The position numbers were made by a program, and so were the translations under genes. From Cenarchaeum sp. SB0675_bin_21 (GTDB lineage Archaea; Thermoproteota; Nitrososphaeria; Nitrososphaerales; Nitrosopumilaceae), in NCBI GenBank assembly GCA_009843815.1, contig VYCS01000046.1, forward strand, positions 1 through 54,303: a stretch of DNA of 54,303 nt, given 5' to 3'. The notes beneath the pieces are model-generated. The model was given only the letters and a program-made list of their open reading frames with translations, was not told the origin of the DNA and searched no databases. Of this stretch, positions 44,222-52,944 are shown one piece after another. Each line of letters starts with the position of its first letter. Position 1 is the stretch's first letter.

Positions 44222-45541
44222 ATGTATGATGCCATAGTTGTGGGAGCCGGGCCCGGGGGCTATGCATGCGCCATAAGCCTGGCCAAAGGCGGTGCCAATG
44301 TGTGCATAATAGAACGGAACGGCCTTGGCGGCACCTGCACCCAGAGGGGATGCATACCCACAAAGTATCTTCATGCGATGGGCGACTTGGCCCGGAGAGT
44401 GAGGGCCTCAAAGAGGCACGGCATAGGGGACGGCACCATAAGCATCAATTATGACATGCTGAGCGCCGGCATGAAGAGTACAATATCCAGGATTGCTTCG
44501 GGGATGCGACTCCAGCTCCGACAGCACAATGTGGACACAATATCCGGAGAGGCCAGCGTGATATCGCCAGGTATTGTAGAGGTTGACGGAGCAAGATACG
44601 AGACCCGCAATGTGGTGCTGGCGACAGGGAGCATGCCCAAGACTATAGATTTGCCGGGCTATGAGACGCTTACCACCGACTCTGTGTTTGAGTTGCAGAG
44701 TCTACCCGAATCCATACTGGTCATAGGAGGTGGGTATAGCGGATGCGAGTTTGCATCTATATTGAATGCCTTGGGCTGCAGGGTGTGGCTGGCCGAAGCG
44801 CAAGGGTCCCTACTGCCGGGGCAACCAAAGATTGTAGGAGATACAGTAGAAAAGTACATGAAGCTGGACGGCATATCGGTATTCACCGGCGCCACGGCAA
44901 ACGTACATGACGGCCGCATTGTTGTGGGGAGAGAAGAGATGGACCCCGAGGTCGTACTAGCCAGTGTGGGACGATACCCGGCCTTGGATGCAGACCGGCT
45001 CGATATGCTGGGTGTCAAATATGGCGACAGTGGGATAGTCGTGGATGCAAGAATGCAGACCAGCGCAGACAGTATATACGCGGTGGGCGATGTCACTGGG
45101 GTGTACGAGCTGGCGCATGTGGCCACGCGCCAGGGGGAGGTCGCAGCAGATAACATACTGGGCCGGCACACCCGTATAGACTACACCACAATACCCTACT
45201 GTGTGTTCACGTATCCTGAGGTGGCAATGGTGGGAAGGCTAGATGGTTCGGCGGCTACAGTGCAGATGGTCGCCAACGCAAAGGCAAACTGCATGGGGCA
45301 GACCCGTGGATTCGCTAGTGTGTATACCGGAGACGGTACACTGCAGGGGGCACTTATTGTGGGCGCGCATGCCAGCGAGATCATAGGTGAGGCGGCGTTG
45401 GCCATAAGGCTGGGACTCAGACCCCAGGATGTGGTCAATACCATACATGCACACCCCACCCTGCCGGAAGCCCTTGCCGACGCGGCAGCAGCCGCAGCGC
45501 GCATGCAGGAGGCCAAAAAAGCATGTCCGGGGCCAGAATAG
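44222..45541 (+). CDS. lpd: Dihydrolipoamide dehydrogenase (L protein)
   Basis: 439 residues. FAD motif GAGPGGYACAI, redox disulfide GGTCTQRGCIPTK, NAD motif GGGYSGCEFA, second FAD motif IYAVGDVTGV and the C-terminal catalytic IHAHPTLPEALADA (His-x-x-x-x-Glu). Reoxidises the dihydrolipoyl arm of GcvH with NAD+. Overlaps the following LLM gene by 19 bases. Confidence 0.96.
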   Translation: MYDAIVVGAGPGGYACAISLAKGGANVCIIERNGLGGTCTQRGCIPTKYLHAMGDLARRVRASKRHGIGDGTISINYDMLSAGMKSTISRIASGMRLQLRQHNVDTISGEASVISPGIVEVDGARYETRNVVLATGSMPKTIDLPGYETLTTDSVFELQSLPESILVIGGGYSGCEFASILNALGCRVWLAEAQGSLLPGQPKIVGDTVEKYMKLDGISVFTGATANVHDGRIVVGREEMDPEVVLASVGRYPALDADRLDMLGVKYGDSGIVVDARMQTSADSIYAVGDVTGVYELAHVATRQGEVAADNILGRHTRIDYTTIPYCVFTYPEVAMVGRLDGSAATVQMVANAKANCMGQTRGFASVYTGDGTLQGALIVGAHASEIIGEAALAIRLGLRPQDVVNTIHAHPTLPEALADAAAAAARMQEAKKACPGPE

Positions 45542-46449
45542 GGATAGAGCTGGGCATACGGGCCCCCGCAAAGGCCGTGAGGAGGGCGGCCGAACTGGCA
45601 GGATCTTATGCGGAATACTTTCTAGTTCCAGAGACCCACCCACGCATAATGGGTGTCGACGCGCTGGACATGATACTGGAGGTATCGGCAGGCCTCCCAA
45701 GTCGAGCACGCATGGGCACCGGTGTAATCAACGTGTTTTCTCGCACCCGTGAAGACATGTTATATCAGGCGCTCCGCATCCACCGTACCGTAGGAGAGCG
45801 GTTCATACTGGGAATTGGTACAAGCGCGCCGGTAGTCGTAGAGGGCATGTGGAAGATGGCATTTCGCAGGCCCGTATCACGTCTTGTGTCATATACCAAG
45901 AGCCTCCGCGTACATGGGTATGCGGGGCCGATATATTGGGCCGCAGTGGGCGAGAGGGTGCTGCAGCTCGCCATACAGAATGCCGACGGCATCATCTTCT
46001 TTCTCAAGCCGCGCTCACATATGCCAAAGCACATCAGGGTAATCCGGGAGAGGGCGTCACCGGAATTTGGTATAATGTCCATCATTCCCGTATCCGTGAG
46101 TAGCAGTACGGCGCATGATGCCCGCATGGATGTAAACATGACCGTTGCCGGATATGTGGGCGCAAACGGCTTTTATGGCGAGCCTTTGGCCGCGGCGGGA
46201 TTTGACGTTGCCGGCATACGGGACGCATACAGCAGAGAGGGGGTGCGGGGCGGGGCACGCATGGTATGCGACAGCATGCTGGACGAAGTGCAGGCGGTAT
46301 GGGGCACACCTGGGTCCTGCGCCCGTGTGATACGCGGCATGGCCCGAAAGTCGGAGGCCGACGTACTGGTTCTGGGCTTTGATCTCCCGCCCGACAGGTA
46401 TGATGACGCATTCTTTGAGGATTTGGGCACACTGCTGCGGGGGCTGTAG
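45523..46449 (+). CDS. Luciferase-like (LLM) F420/flavin-dependent oxidoreductase
   Basis: 308 residues in the bacterial-luciferase TIM-barrel family: AELAGSYAEYFLVPETHP, GTGVINVFSRTREDML, GERFILGIGTSAP, and PIYWAAVGERVLQLAIQNADGIIF. Archaeal members usually use F420, e.g. methylene-tetrahydromethanopterin reductase relatives, but the substrate cannot be read from sequence. It is embedded between lpd and the condensing-enzyme gene in a same-strand run, so a role in C1 or acyl metabolism linked to the lipoylation cluster is possible (inference). Confidence 0.8.
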   Translation: MSGARIGIELGIRAPAKAVRRAAELAGSYAEYFLVPETHPRIMGVDALDMILEVSAGLPSRARMGTGVINVFSRTREDMLYQALRIHRTVGERFILGIGTSAPVVVEGMWKMAFRRPVSRLVSYTKSLRVHGYAGPIYWAAVGERVLQLAIQNADGIIFFLKPRSHMPKHIRVIRERASPEFGIMSIIPVSVSSSTAHDARMDVNMTVAGYVGANGFYGEPLAAAGFDVAGIRDAYSREGVRGGARMVCDSMLDEVQAVWGTPGSCARVIRGMARKSEADVLVLGFDLPPDRYDDAFFEDLGTLLRGL

Positions 46450-46453
46450 GCGC

Positions 46454-47530
46454 ATGGTGTGGCTCTCGGGCATTTCGGTAGTCAAGGCCCCATTCCGCTA
46501 TTCCATATCGGAGATTGTGGATGACATGTTGCGGGACAAGATGGACAGGGAGGCAAGGGAGTATGCCAAGAGTCAGCTGGGCATTGAGTATGTTTACAAG
46601 TCATACGATCTATCAAAGGTGGACTTTGGGAGCGACCAGTACGTAGAGCCCCATATTGCGATGGACGAGCTGTACCGGCAGACCGCCAGCGTATCCATGG
46701 GTGGAATGGACCGGTCCGGCATAGGAATGCTGATCACTGTCAACGACAACCCTCAATATTTGGATCCGGCTCCCACCGCGGGTTTGGTGCCGCAGCTCTC
46801 CCTGCGTCAGGATATAAGGGCGCAGAACCTGCAGGGGCTTGCGTGCTCGGCGCTTCCGGAGTCACTTCTGAACTCGGCTGGGCATTTTGCCATGGGTGGC
46901 AAAGGAGATGTGTTGCTAATCATGGGGTCCGGCTATACGGAGTGGTTTTTGGACAGGATAAAGCAGATCAAGAACATCACACGAAAGAGCCGGGGAGACT
47001 TTTACAGCATGATATATTTTCTAATATTCAGCGATGCCGCCGCATCAGCCATAATATCGCCAGAACCGGATGGGGCGCAGGTGCGCATAGACCCACGCCA
47101 CGTGGTTGTGACAAGGAGTGCAAGGCCAGTCCCGGCGGCCACGCTAAAGATGTCACCGGACAATAGATGCAGGGTGATATTTGACATGAGCCTGGACCCG
47201 CGGGGCCTACGGGACGACATTGTGCGTTTGGCCGCCAAGAGCCTCACACGGCTGCAGAGGGTACTCCCAGAAGGAATAGATGTATTTGGCATACACACTG
47301 CGGGAAAAAAATTTGTGGACTCTGTAGCCGAAGGCTGCAGTCTGGATCCCTCAAAGATCCGCATGAGCCATGACATAATGAGCAGCACGGGCAACATGGG
47401 CGCCCTGAGCTCCATACAATTTGTAGATGAATGTATTCGGCAGGATGCAATATACAAGGGCAACATGGGATGCTTCATAGACTACGGCTGGGAGGGTGCG
47501 GGCGCCTTTGCCTTTGAGAGAATATCATGA
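46454..47530 (+). CDS. Type III polyketide synthase / KAS III-like condensing enzyme
   Basis: 358 residues from the ATG at 46454, four bases after the LLM stop. Thiolase-superfamily fold with the Cys-His-Asn triad: Cys131 in LQGLACSALPESLL, His281 in GIHTAGKKFVD and Asn314 in SSTGNMGALSSI. The His-Asn spacing (33) and GNMG.. context resemble chalcone/stilbene-synthase-like enzymes as much as FabH. It could condense acyl-CoA with malonyl-CoA. Archaea lack a standard fatty-acid synthase, so its location among lipoylation genes is suggestive. The N-terminus lacks the usual FabH substrate loop. Confidence 0.75.
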   Translation: MVWLSGISVVKAPFRYSISEIVDDMLRDKMDREAREYAKSQLGIEYVYKSYDLSKVDFGSDQYVEPHIAMDELYRQTASVSMGGMDRSGIGMLITVNDNPQYLDPAPTAGLVPQLSLRQDIRAQNLQGLACSALPESLLNSAGHFAMGGKGDVLLIMGSGYTEWFLDRIKQIKNITRKSRGDFYSMIYFLIFSDAAASAIISPEPDGAQVRIDPRHVVVTRSARPVPAATLKMSPDNRCRVIFDMSLDPRGLRDDIVRLAAKSLTRLQRVLPEGIDVFGIHTAGKKFVDSVAEGCSLDPSKIRMSHDIMSSTGNMGALSSIQFVDECIRQDAIYKGNMGCFIDYGWEGAGAFAFERIS

Positions 47531-47619
47531 TGTGTAGTACTCCAAGGTGAGATCAATATTTTTCTCAAACTAGTCTAGCGCCATACCGCTCCAGAAATAC
47601 TGAATGTCACTATAGGATA

Positions 47620-48516
47620 CTATGTGGTGGGGCGCATGCCCCGGCGGCCCGATACGATATCTGCTATGTCCGAGGCCCGAAAGGAGCTCCGCACAAAGGG
47701 CCCGGCCTTCACATGCAGGAACCCCAAATCACACAGCATGTGTTTTAGCTGATCAAACCTCTCAGGATGTATGTACTCTTTGACCGGAAGGTGTCGTGTT
47801 GAAGGCTGCATGTACTGGCCCAGCGTGACAAAGTCCACCATAGATTCCCGGAGGTCTGTGGCCGCCTCAAGTATCTCGTCTGTGGACTCGCCCAGACCCA
47901 ACATCATGGATGACTTTGTAAATATTCCAGGATGCCTCTCTTTGGTGTGGCGCAGGACCTGCAGCGACTGGGAGTAGCCAGCCCGACGGTCCCGGACCTG
48001 CGGGCTGAGCCGGCGCACGGTCTCTATGTTGTGGCCCACCACATGGGGTCCTGCATCGGCCACCGCATCTATCAGGGTATGGTAGCCTGCAAAATCCGGA
48101 ATCAGAGACTCCACTATGGTGTCGGGACACCGGTGCCGTATGTGCCGTATGGTCTCTGCAAAATGCCCCGCCCCGCCGTCGGGAAGATCGTCCCTGCACA
48201 CCGATGTTATTACAGCGTACCGAAGGCCCAAATCTAGTATTGCCTCTGCCACGGAGCCCGGTTCCCGCACATCCAAAGCTCCGGGCCTGCCTGTATTCAC
48301 GTCACAGAATCCGCAACCCCGGGTGCAGATGTCGCCCATTATCATTATGGTGGCAGTGCCGGCGCCCCAGCACTCGGCTACATTCGGGCATGATGCCTCC
48401 TGGCATACTGTATGCAGGCTGTGCCGCTTGATGGTTCTTCGTACGTTGGCGTATGCCTCGCCTGAGGGTATCTTAGTCTTCAGCCAGCGCGGACGTATGA
48501 GAGCAGGGCCGTCCAT
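47620..48516 (-). CDS. lipA: Lipoyl synthase
   Basis: 298-residue radical-SAM enzyme inserting two sulfurs into protein-bound octanoyl groups. The auxiliary 4Fe-4S cluster ligands are in CQEASCPNVAECW, the radical-SAM triad is in CTRGCGFCDV, and the C-terminal RSSFRASD supplies the Ser ligand. Divergent from gcvT with 49 nt between start codons and an apparently shared TATA box. Confidence 0.97.
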   Translation of the reverse strand: MDGPALIRPRWLKTKIPSGEAYANVRRTIKRHSLHTVCQEASCPNVAECWGAGTATIMIMGDICTRGCGFCDVNTGRPGALDVREPGSVAEAILDLGLRYAVITSVCRDDLPDGGAGHFAETIRHIRHRCPDTIVESLIPDFAGYHTLIDAVADAGPHVVGHNIETVRRLSPQVRDRRAGYSQSLQVLRHTKERHPGIFTKSSMMLGLGESTDEILEAATDLRESMVDFVTLGQYMQPSTRHLPVKEYIHPERFDQLKHMLCDLGFLHVKAGPFVRSSFRASDIADIVSGRRGMRPTT

Positions 48517-48533
48517 ACCAAAAACTTAATCAA

Positions 48534-48546
48534 GATATATTTATAA
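48534..48546. promoter_or_regulatory. Shared bidirectional TATA element for lipA and gcvT
   Basis: GATATATTTATAA is nearly symmetric and its centre (about 48540) is about 24 nt from the lipA ATG on one side and about 26 nt from the gcvT ATG on the other, the distance expected for two leaderless transcripts. Confidence 0.6.
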
Positions 48547-48565
48547 TGGTAACGCTATCTGTGCC

Positions 48566-49627
48566 ATGAGAACTGCATTCTACGAGCGACACCTCGGGCT
48601 GGGTGCAAAGATTGTGGACTTTTACGGTTGGGATATGCCCCTTCAATACTCGGGTATAATTCAGGAACACAAGGGTGTCCGAGAAAGTGCGGGCCTCTTT
48701 GATGTGTCACACATGGGACGTTTCAAGATACGCGGTCCGGGTGCTCAAGATCTGATACAGCGTGTAATAACAAACGACATACGTCAAGTGGCAGACGGCC
48801 AATCACTGTACTCGCCGATGTGCAACCACAGCGGCGGGATAGTGGACGATGTCATAGTAAGTCGGCTGGGTCCCGGCGATTTTGTCATGGTGGTTAACGC
48901 GTCCAACAGGACAAAGGACATGGACTGGATAATGGCCGGTGCAGATATGAGCCGGTGCGAGATAAAAGACGTTACGGCCGAGACATCCCTGCTGGCCCTG
49001 CAAGGCCCGCAGTCGTCCCGCATACTTGAGAAGATGGGTGCAGAGATGGGAGGCGTGAGGCCCTTCCGGCTTGTGCACATGGACCTGGACGGCGCCCCCT
49101 GTATAATATCCCGGACAGGATATACCGGCGAGGACGGCTTTGAGCTGTTCTTTGATGGCGGGCACGACCACCTCTGGGATGTGATATTGGAGAGCGGCGC
49201 CGCATTCGGCATAATGCCTGCAGGTCTGGGGGCGCGCGACACCCTGCGACTGGAGGCGGGGATGATGCTATATGGAAATGATATAGACGAGGACACCACC
49301 CCCTTGGAGGCGCCCTTGGGGTGGACAGTAAAGATGGAGACTGATTTTATCGGCAGAGACGTACTGCTCTCAAGGAAGATAACAAAGAAGCTGCGAGGCT
49401 TTATGGTCGTTGATTCTGGACGCGTAGCAAGAAAAGGTGATACCATATATGACAACGAGAAGCCGGTGGGCACGGTCACCTCCGGCGGCTTCTCTCCCAC
49501 GCTGGGCAGGCCCATCGGATACTGCTATGTTTTGCCGGAGTATAAGGTGGGGGCCCACGTTGCAGTGGGCATTGGCAAAAAGAGATACAAGGCACAACTG
49601 GCATCCACCCGATTCTACAAGCGATAG
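48566..49627 (+). CDS. gcvT: Glycine cleavage system T protein (aminomethyltransferase)
   Basis: 353 residues. Transfers the methylene group from aminomethyl-GcvH to a tetrahydrofolate/tetrahydromethanopterin-type carrier, releasing ammonia. YGWDMPLQYSGIIQEHKGVRESAGLFDVSHMG, NDIRQVADGQSLYSPMCN, SRTGYTGEDGFELFF and LGARDTLRLEAGMMLYGNDI are all present. Starts directly after the shared TATA element. Confidence 0.97.
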   Translation: MRTAFYERHLGLGAKIVDFYGWDMPLQYSGIIQEHKGVRESAGLFDVSHMGRFKIRGPGAQDLIQRVITNDIRQVADGQSLYSPMCNHSGGIVDDVIVSRLGPGDFVMVVNASNRTKDMDWIMAGADMSRCEIKDVTAETSLLALQGPQSSRILEKMGAEMGGVRPFRLVHMDLDGAPCIISRTGYTGEDGFELFFDGGHDHLWDVILESGAAFGIMPAGLGARDTLRLEAGMMLYGNDIDEDTTPLEAPLGWTVKMETDFIGRDVLLSRKITKKLRGFMVVDSGRVARKGDTIYDNEKPVGTVTSGGFSPTLGRPIGYCYVLPEYKVGAHVAVGIGKKRYKAQLASTRFYKR

Positions 49628-49889
49628 TCAACGGAGCCTCTCCGAAAGATGTGATTGGGGTTATTCCCGCAGGAACGGACGACTTGGCCACAACCCGCCT
49701 TGCGGCTTGCACGGCATGATCATACTTGACGGCCATGCACCAGCCAGCGTGTCCTTGTCTCAATATCAAAGCATTGAAGAGCGGACCGGCCCCGTGTACT
49801 GCCGCGGTACCGACTCCCCGTGCAAAATCGGGTGATGATCTAGCAGCTACGCTACTTATTACACAGTAGATATTAATCATTTTTTAATA

Positions 49890-50459
49890 ATGATATTTAC
49901 AGTAATCCTTTTTGTTATAACTGCAGCATACGCAAGTGTAACAGCATATGCAGATGAGGCAGAGCCGCACATACCAGAATGGATACCCGACTTTACACAA
50001 TATTATACAGACGGTCTGTTAACTGCTGATGAGTATACAACGGCGATTCGCTATCTTTTAGATGAAGACATAATATATCTGGGAGAGCCACCACAAACAG
50101 ACAATCCCGAACTTGTGTATGGTACTGTTACAAGAAACGTGGATGGGAACACCATACACATTGATGATGTGATTATACGCATACCATTGGTGGATGTAGA
50201 GGATAGTGGTAATTATACCAAACCACATGCTGTACTAGCCAAACTACTCTGCCCTGTAGGCTCGCCTGCACAGTACGATATAGACGATAAACAGAGACAG
50301 GATAAATACGAACGGACAATTGCTGTTGTATACTGCAATACAGAACTACATCTAGGTGAGATAATGATTGGGTTTGGTCTAGGGTGGATAAACGATTATT
50401 GGTGCGACAGATCAGAGTTTGAGTTTGCAGACTGGACATATGGCAGTTGCCGGCATTAA
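49890..50459 (+). CDS. Secreted thermonuclease-like (SNase) protein with altered active site
   Basis: 189 residues: signal peptide (MIFTVILFVITAAYASVTAYA), a short thaumarchaeal module (IPEWIPDFTQYYTDGLLTADEY..), then an SNase-like OB fold (about 75-189): YGTVTRNVDGNTIHIDDVIIRIPLVDVED, LLCPVGSPAQYD and DKYERTIAVVYC. Against staphylococcal nuclease, Arg35, Asp40 and Arg87 appear kept (Arg97, Asp102, DKYERT) but Asp21 is Asn87 and Glu43 is Asp105. Activity may be reduced or lost. TATA-like A/T-rich DNA precedes the start. Its stop overlaps the convergent PHP gene by four bases. Confidence 0.8.
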   Translation: MIFTVILFVITAAYASVTAYADEAEPHIPEWIPDFTQYYTDGLLTADEYTTAIRYLLDEDIIYLGEPPQTDNPELVYGTVTRNVDGNTIHIDDVIIRIPLVDVEDSGNYTKPHAVLAKLLCPVGSPAQYDIDDKQRQDKYERTIAVVYCNTELHLGEIMIGFGLGWINDYWCDRSEFEFADWTYGSCRH

Positions 50460-51370
50460 ATGGCCATGCGCAACATATTGCACAAATCCCGGTTCTTCAT
50501 AAAAGAGGGATCCGCACCCTTTTGATTCACCTTTGATGAGACTCTACTCATCAAGTACACGCCTAACTTGTATACCTGCGTCCACAGTATGCTGTTTGGG
50601 TTGGAACTATACGTGTGCAACAACAATCGAAGCAACCAACGCGAATTTGAATAGTGCTCTGTTATGTACTCTTCAAAGTACTGGCGCGAGTTACGTATCT
50701 TGTATTGCAGATGATCCAGCGTCTCTGTCCGATTGGCATAGCCGGTCTGCTCTATTGTGATGCGGCCATGTCGCATGGACTCTAGTATCGAGTCTAAATC
50801 ATTTGATGAGTGTATTGTATTGACACAGCGGCCCATGGTATCTGATACATGCGAATCACTACCTGCTACACATGTCATCGAATGTGTAGCAGCAAACTCT
50901 GCTGCGCGGTCATTGGATATTACATCTACATTATTGCTGTTGAACACCTCTATCATGTCGCACTGTATGGCGTCTTGTCGCATGGCATCAAGCAGGCTGA
51001 ATGGGTGCGGCGCCGAAGATATGGCATTCTGTCTGCGTATCTCATCAAGAACCTCGTCTAATGGTAAATTAGGTGGTATCTCATCGTATATTCCATAAGC
51101 CAGTATGTGGGCGCCCGTATCAGTTGTTATTTCTTCTGCGGGATACACCATAATGTTCTGGAATTTAGAATGATCCTTTTTACATTGTAATATGGCATCA
51201 TACCCAGATAATGTATTGTGGTTCGTCACAAATATGGCATCTAAATTTTGTTGTAATGTCCTCTCTAACTGATCCCTCACAGATACGTTACAGTCGTACG
51301 GCGGCTCATCCTCTCCTACATGAAAGTTGGAGAATGAATTATGACAGTGTAACTCGGCTCGTATACTCAA
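50456..51370 (-). CDS. PHP-domain phosphoesterase
   Basis: 304 residues. Metal-binding motifs in order: ELHCHNSFSN (residues 7-16), VTNHNTLSGY, YPAEEITTDTGAHILAYGI, SAPHPFSL, and VAGSDSHVSDTMGR. This is the free-standing PHP family, acting on small phosphate esters or nucleotide-derived substrates; the true substrate is not evident. The last 80 residues are a helical extension (RQYFEEYITEHY..LLRLLLHTYSS). No polymerase or histidinol context. Confidence 0.88.
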   Translation of the reverse strand: MSIRAELHCHNSFSNFHVGEDEPPYDCNVSVRDQLERTLQQNLDAIFVTNHNTLSGYDAILQCKKDHSKFQNIMVYPAEEITTDTGAHILAYGIYDEIPPNLPLDEVLDEIRRQNAISSAPHPFSLLDAMRQDAIQCDMIEVFNSNNVDVISNDRAAEFAATHSMTCVAGSDSHVSDTMGRCVNTIHSSNDLDSILESMRHGRITIEQTGYANRTETLDHLQYKIRNSRQYFEEYITEHYSNSRWLLRLLLHTYSSNPNSILWTQVYKLGVYLMSRVSSKVNQKGADPSFMKNRDLCNMLRMAI

Positions 51371-51409
51371 TGTTATAACCTCGATATTCTGACTATAAGG
51401 TTCTTTTCT

Positions 51410-51634
51410 AGGGAATTATATACATGAGTTACCATGCCTTTTCTGACGGCCCTGTTGTATGGAACGGAGCATGGCGGGTGTTGGTTTGTAGCCCTCTTTA
51501 TGCCCCGGCCGTCTTAGGACGACGTTCCCCGCCGCCCGATACAGGATGTTGGACGCAGCGTTTACATCTGCGTGGAATACCCTGGTGTAATATCTGGCAA
51601 TACTGTGTATCTGCTTGGAGAGTCTGCGCAACAT
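51410..51634 (-). pseudogene. tnpB: 3' remnant of a second tnpB element
   Basis: The reverse frame reads VFHADVNAASNILYRAAGNVV.. RRPGHKEGYKPTPAML.. RQKRHGNSCI, colinear with residues 392-450 of the intact TnpB but diverged, and keeps the RuvC-III Asp. The right-end sequence TGTATATAATTCCCT (51424-51410) is also kept. Everything upstream of the zinc ribbon is missing, although about 60 bp more (to about 51697) contain no other gene. Either a decayed copy or a minimal right-end fragment. Confidence 0.8.
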
Positions 51635-51697
51635 TCAGGAGAGGCTCAAAGTGCAGTTTGACTTCAAACTGTATATCATCTAACGTATCCGCTATAC

Positions 51698-52843
51698 CTA
51701 ACTGAGCGAAGATACATACCCGAGTGCCACATGCAGTTGTTGCACGGTCAGGTGTCCATCACGGTACATATTCCACAGAATGTCGGCTAGGTATTCGTAT
51801 TTGTCGGGTATAGACATGTCAAAGGTCACGCGCAACAACATGTCGTGACCCTCATAAGGCAACCCGCGCCCATCAGTATTGCTGGTTATCACGTATACGG
51901 TTCCGTTGGGATGCTGTATGGGGGCACGTATCCGGCCAATCTCACCATCTAGATATGTGGCGTGGCCAGAACCATCTATATTTACTGTGCCCAAATGCGC
52001 TCCGCGCAGGGCACCATACAGCAGCATCCCCTCCCACTCCAATATACCAGAACCGTTGATAAACTCCAAGCCAGACGGCGCCCAGGTTACCGCACCTGAG
52101 TGTATCAGAGGGGCTATTGTTCCAGACGTAACGCGGTCACCTACAGAATCCGGCCAGCCGTAGTTACCATACGGTATTATTTGGTTTATTTCATCATGCG
52201 CATTCTCAAAGAGCCCCGAAGGACCATGATCCGTAACATACATTGTGTTGTTGGTATCCCATGTTATTCCCTGTGGATTGCGCAGACCGTATGCATATAC
52301 GGGACTTCCCGGTACAGGATTGTCGGCAGGTATGATTCCATCAGGATTGAGTCGAAGTATCTTGCCAGCCAATGAGTTTACATCCTGTGAATGGTTGGGA
52401 TTTCCAGCATCTCCGGTAGTCACGTAAAGCATCGCGTCTGGGCCAAACCGTATGCGGCCACCATTGTGAATTGCCGCAGATGGTATGTCCTGTATGATAT
52501 CTATGTCGTGCTTGAGACCATCTTCAGTATGCGTATATCGAGACACACGATTTCCATTGTTTATATCAGTATAATACACATATATCATTCCCTCATGTGT
52601 GGCAACTCCTAGCATTCCTCCCTCACCACCACTCACACGCATATGCAACAGTGGTGTGACCTCTCCCTCATGTACGCCATACAGTATACCGGGCCGGGTG
52701 GTCACATACATCCATTCATCACCAAACGCCACATCCCAGGGAGTATCCAGATCAGTCAGTACCGGCTCTAGGCTTAACTCACCATACGCACTCCAAACAC
52801 CAAACCCCATACACAGGACGGCTACCGCAACAAAATATGACAT
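51698..52843 (-). CDS. Secreted PQQ-dependent aldose/glucose dehydrogenase-like protein
   Basis: 381 residues with signal peptide (MSYFVAVAVLCMGFGVWSAYG) and a six-bladed beta-propeller of the soluble glucose dehydrogenase/Asd family: LDTPWDVAF, GGEGGMLGVATH, HNGGRIRFGPDAMLYVTTGDAG, GLRNPQGITWD, DHGPSGLFENAHDEINQI and GNYGWP. The catalytic His (IHNGGRI) and the Ca/PQQ-binding loop are present. The tail (DKYEYLADILWNMYRDGHLTVQQLHVALGYV) is a short helical module resembling that of other exported proteins in the window. PQQ synthesis genes are not nearby, so cofactor use is unproven. Confidence 0.88.
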   Translation of the reverse strand: MSYFVAVAVLCMGFGVWSAYGELSLEPVLTDLDTPWDVAFGDEWMYVTTRPGILYGVHEGEVTPLLHMRVSGGEGGMLGVATHEGMIYVYYTDINNGNRVSRYTHTEDGLKHDIDIIQDIPSAAIHNGGRIRFGPDAMLYVTTGDAGNPNHSQDVNSLAGKILRLNPDGIIPADNPVPGSPVYAYGLRNPQGITWDTNNTMYVTDHGPSGLFENAHDEINQIIPYGNYGWPDSVGDRVTSGTIAPLIHSGAVTWAPSGLEFINGSGILEWEGMLLYGALRGAHLGTVNIDGSGHATYLDGEIGRIRAPIQHPNGTVYVITSNTDGRGLPYEGHDMLLRVTFDMSIPDKYEYLADILWNMYRDGHLTVQQLHVALGYVSSLS

Positions 52844-52899
52844 TCGTATATGTTATGTGTGAATTGTATATAATTAAATTCAGTAGATATGCCTCTATG

Positions 52900-52944
52900 G
52901 CGGCACGCAAAAGTTCCTACACAATTGAAAATCGCCTAGGCGTG
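52900..52944. repeat. Dispersed 45-bp repeat, copy B
   Basis: 41 of 45 bases match 716-760 in the same orientation; all four differences are transitions. The region 52891-52899 before it (gcctctatg) differs from that before copy A apart from a few bases. Confidence 0.7.

Noticed and set aside
48784-49515. Reverse-strand 243-residue frame inside gcvT
   Set aside because: Antisense shadow of a well-conserved gene.
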